A program made the position numbers and the translations under genes. A DNA stretch of 64,000 bases from Daucus carota subsp. sativus (taxonomy: Eukaryota; Streptophyta; Magnoliopsida; Apiales; Apiaceae): the NCBI RefSeq assembly GCF_001625215.2, contig NC_030389.2, positions 36,321,454 through 36,385,453 of the forward strand. The letters run 5' to 3'. Position 1 is the stretch's first letter; each line of letters begins with the position of its first letter. Shown piece by piece: positions 62,086 to 64,000 of this stretch. The notes below the pieces were generated by a model. The model worked only from the letters and a program-made list of their open reading frames with translations. It did not search any database and was not told the origin of the DNA.

Positions 62086-62180
62086 GTCCCCTTGGGGACA
62101 TCCAATAAAATTGGAACGATGCAGAGAAGATTAGCACGGCCCCAGCGCAAGGATGACACGCACAAATCGAGGAATGGTCC
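62086..62180 (+). ncRNA. U6 snRNA, divergent (segment C)
   Basis: Same as 34189-34283, including GCAGAGA, the CTTG loop and the A-run in place of a T-run terminator. Confidence 0.88.
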
Positions 62181-64000
62181 AAAAAAAAATTCTTTACCTT
62201 AAGTTACTCATGAAAAAGTTTAAAATACAATATATTTTTACAAATTAGCTAAATCAAAAAATAAAATCTCTTATATATTCCCATTAAAATAACAATAAAT
62301 GGAAGGTTATACGAGTACACCCTAGAAAAACCCATTATCGGATATACATAATACGATTATGAATATGTTACCTAAGACAGTTAGACTCTTCGGTGTGCCT
62401 CGAGTACCCGTGTTGGACAGACACTGAGACATGGACCCTCTCTCTTGTACAACTGTTGCAGATTTTGACACTAATTTTAGGCCTAAAACATGTACAGTAC
62501 TCTATATTTTTAAAATATTACCAAGTCTATCATTTAGACATGTATCCATGTTGAACAACTTACCTAAGTAACAAAGATTATGATATATAATTCGAAACAC
62601 CCAACGAAAACACAGCAAACATCATATGTAATAGAACTATACACAGAAAAAGGGAAAGTGAAACAAAATAAAAAAAAAGATCGGAATAAAATAAAACGCT
62701 ACTGACCAGAAAGTGACGCCGGGGAAATTGCATGGATCGCCTGTGTGTATAGACTAGACAGTCTTTTATTTCATCTTTTATCTTTCATCTTTCTGTCTTC
62801 TTCTTAGGTTTGAGTTTTTGAGAATCCCAAGAAACCCTCGTGAATAAAGTACTGTTGAAGGTGGAGAAGTACGAATTACGAAGTACACTCTTAAACCTGC
62901 TTTAATTTTAGTCTCCGTGTTTTATTACTGTCATGCCTACGTAGAAAATATTCTTCCTTTATTTTGACTTTTTTCATGTATTTTATGGTGAATAAAAAAA
63001 ATATTTTTTTATATTCTATTTTTTTGGAGGAAAATTATAAATAAAAATTTCGCATTTAAATTTTAATGAAAAGGAAATTTTCAAAATTTTTATAAAGTAT
63101 GTTTTCTATAAAAGTGATAAATTTTCCATGAAATTTAAATTGACATGTATAATGGGATAGAGGGAGTAGAAATTTTATTTTATTCAATATTTTTTTTGAA
63201 TGCATAATTGATAAAATGCCGTACCACTTTTAATATATTTTTTGGAGAATTAAAAATTTATTTGCATGTTAAGGCACCTAAAGATATATGACAAGACTCA
63301 AAATGTCACATAAAAAATAGAAGTACTAAATTAATAATTTCAATATATTTTTTTTTTCTAATATAATAATAATCATGATATATTTAATCTCAATTAAATA
63401 ATTTGATAAAAAGTTCAGATAGAATAATGGTCCGTGAACAGAGCCGACAATCTTGTAAACGACCTGAAATACATTATACGAGAACTCAAATACAGATTAT
63501 CTCAATTCCTTGACAAAAATTCAAATACAGATTATCTCAATTCCTTGACAAAAATTTGTAAATGATAGTATGAAATACATGGCACAAATAACTCAAATTT
63601 GAATTTAGTTCAATTGCTTGACAAAGATGATATCAGATTGGCACGGTTAAGATTTGTTTTTGTTTCTTAATAAAGAAAAAATCGGATTATAAAGTAATAA
63701 ATTATTTCGATAATTCTCTACCGTGCCTTTTATCTTATTGAAGGAAGATCTTATTTTGAGAACTTATCGTCCCATCTTTGAGAGAAAATTATGAATATTA
63801 TTTTTTTTGTCAGATTATGAATATAATTTTTGGTTCTCTTCATTTCTCTCTTTCTTTGTTATATCCCTCAGCTGGAGAGTATTATTTTCTCTATCCTAAT
63901 TTCCAACTCAGATCCCAAATGTAAAAGTCGGTAAGATCATAAGAAACATATCAAATCATAAAATCAAAATAATTCAGATCCAAAATGGTCTAACATATAC
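62181..64000. other. AT-rich spacer and start of right flank (segment C)
   Basis: Same as 34284-36103: AT-rich sequence without a recognised gene, ending inside the block related to the left flank of the cluster. Confidence 0.7.

Larger units (their letters stand above)
48217..64000. repeat. Segment C: near-identical copy of 20290-36103
   Basis: The left junction lies in CCCATTAGCAAGTCCATATT, joining the U6 3' flank of B to a point inside a U1-to-U2 spacer. Single-base indels are frequent up to about 50.4 kb and rare afterwards; beyond that I see only scattered differences from A, such as one fewer ATT unit near 59.3 kb, TTACTCATG for TTACTTATG near 62.2 kb, and homopolymer changes. The copy runs off the window. 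Confidence 0.93.

Noticed and set aside
11638-62180. U4 or minor-spliceosome (U11, U12, U4atac, U6atac) snRNA
   Set aside because: I looked for the U4 5' end and the U6atac/U12 signatures and found none.

Overview
The window looks like nuclear DNA of a flowering plant, most likely a eudicot. It is AT-rich and carries Stowaway-like MITEs, a Pack-MULE, a decayed Ty1/Copia gag piece and plant-type snRNA promoters (an RTCCCACATCG-like upstream element plus a TATA box). It is nearly free of protein genes. The only convincing intact coding region is a single-exon kelch-like gene at 8101-9102 on the minus strand.

The main content is a cluster of spliceosomal snRNA genes, all on the plus strand, from 11.6 kb to beyond 62 kb. 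From 11.6 to 24.6 kb U2 and U1 genes alternate with about 1.12 kb between starts (about 2.24 kb per pair). From 25.5 to 34.3 kb the order is U2, a U1 3' fragment, U5, a 5'-truncated U2, a decayed U6-like relic, a U2 with a duplicated 3' half, a TATA-less U1, then U6. Four of the five major spliceosomal snRNAs (U1, U2, U5, U6) are therefore together; I saw no U4. The U1 and U2 genes have the longer upstream-element-to-TATA gap typical of Pol II plant snRNA genes (31-34 bp). The U6 gene has the shorter gap typical of Pol III (23 bp).

The cluster is then repeated. Segment A (about 20290-36855) is followed by a shorter copy B (about 36856-48216) and by copy C (about 48217-64000, running off the window). 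A and C are almost identical at an offset of about 27.9 kb. B has a very high rate of one-base insertions and deletions throughout, even inside the snRNA genes, and this fades out in the first 2 kb of C. That looks like uncorrected long-read sequence, so the real copy number is uncertain. The flank just before the array (about 10.5-11.4 kb) is also related to the end of segment A (about 35.6-36.85 kb), which suggests the whole cluster grew by large tandem duplications.

Layout: 1-0.85 kb simple repeats; 0.83-1.72 kb Copia gag fossil; 2.4-2.7 kb a cluster of TCTCGA motifs; 3.0-3.3 kb Stowaway-like MITE; 3.7-3.9 kb a possible terminal exon; 4.46-4.76 kb a perfect tandem duplication; 4.96-8.05 kb an old TIR element holding a nested Pack-MULE (with a captured BAHD acyltransferase fragment) and a foldback MITE; 8.1-9.1 kb kelch gene; 9.2-10.4 kb AT-rich spacer; 10.5-64 kb snRNA cluster and its duplications. 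The snRNA products would act together in the nucleus: U1 recognises 5' splice sites, U2 branch points, and U5 and U6 belong to the tri-snRNP that forms the catalytic spliceosome.
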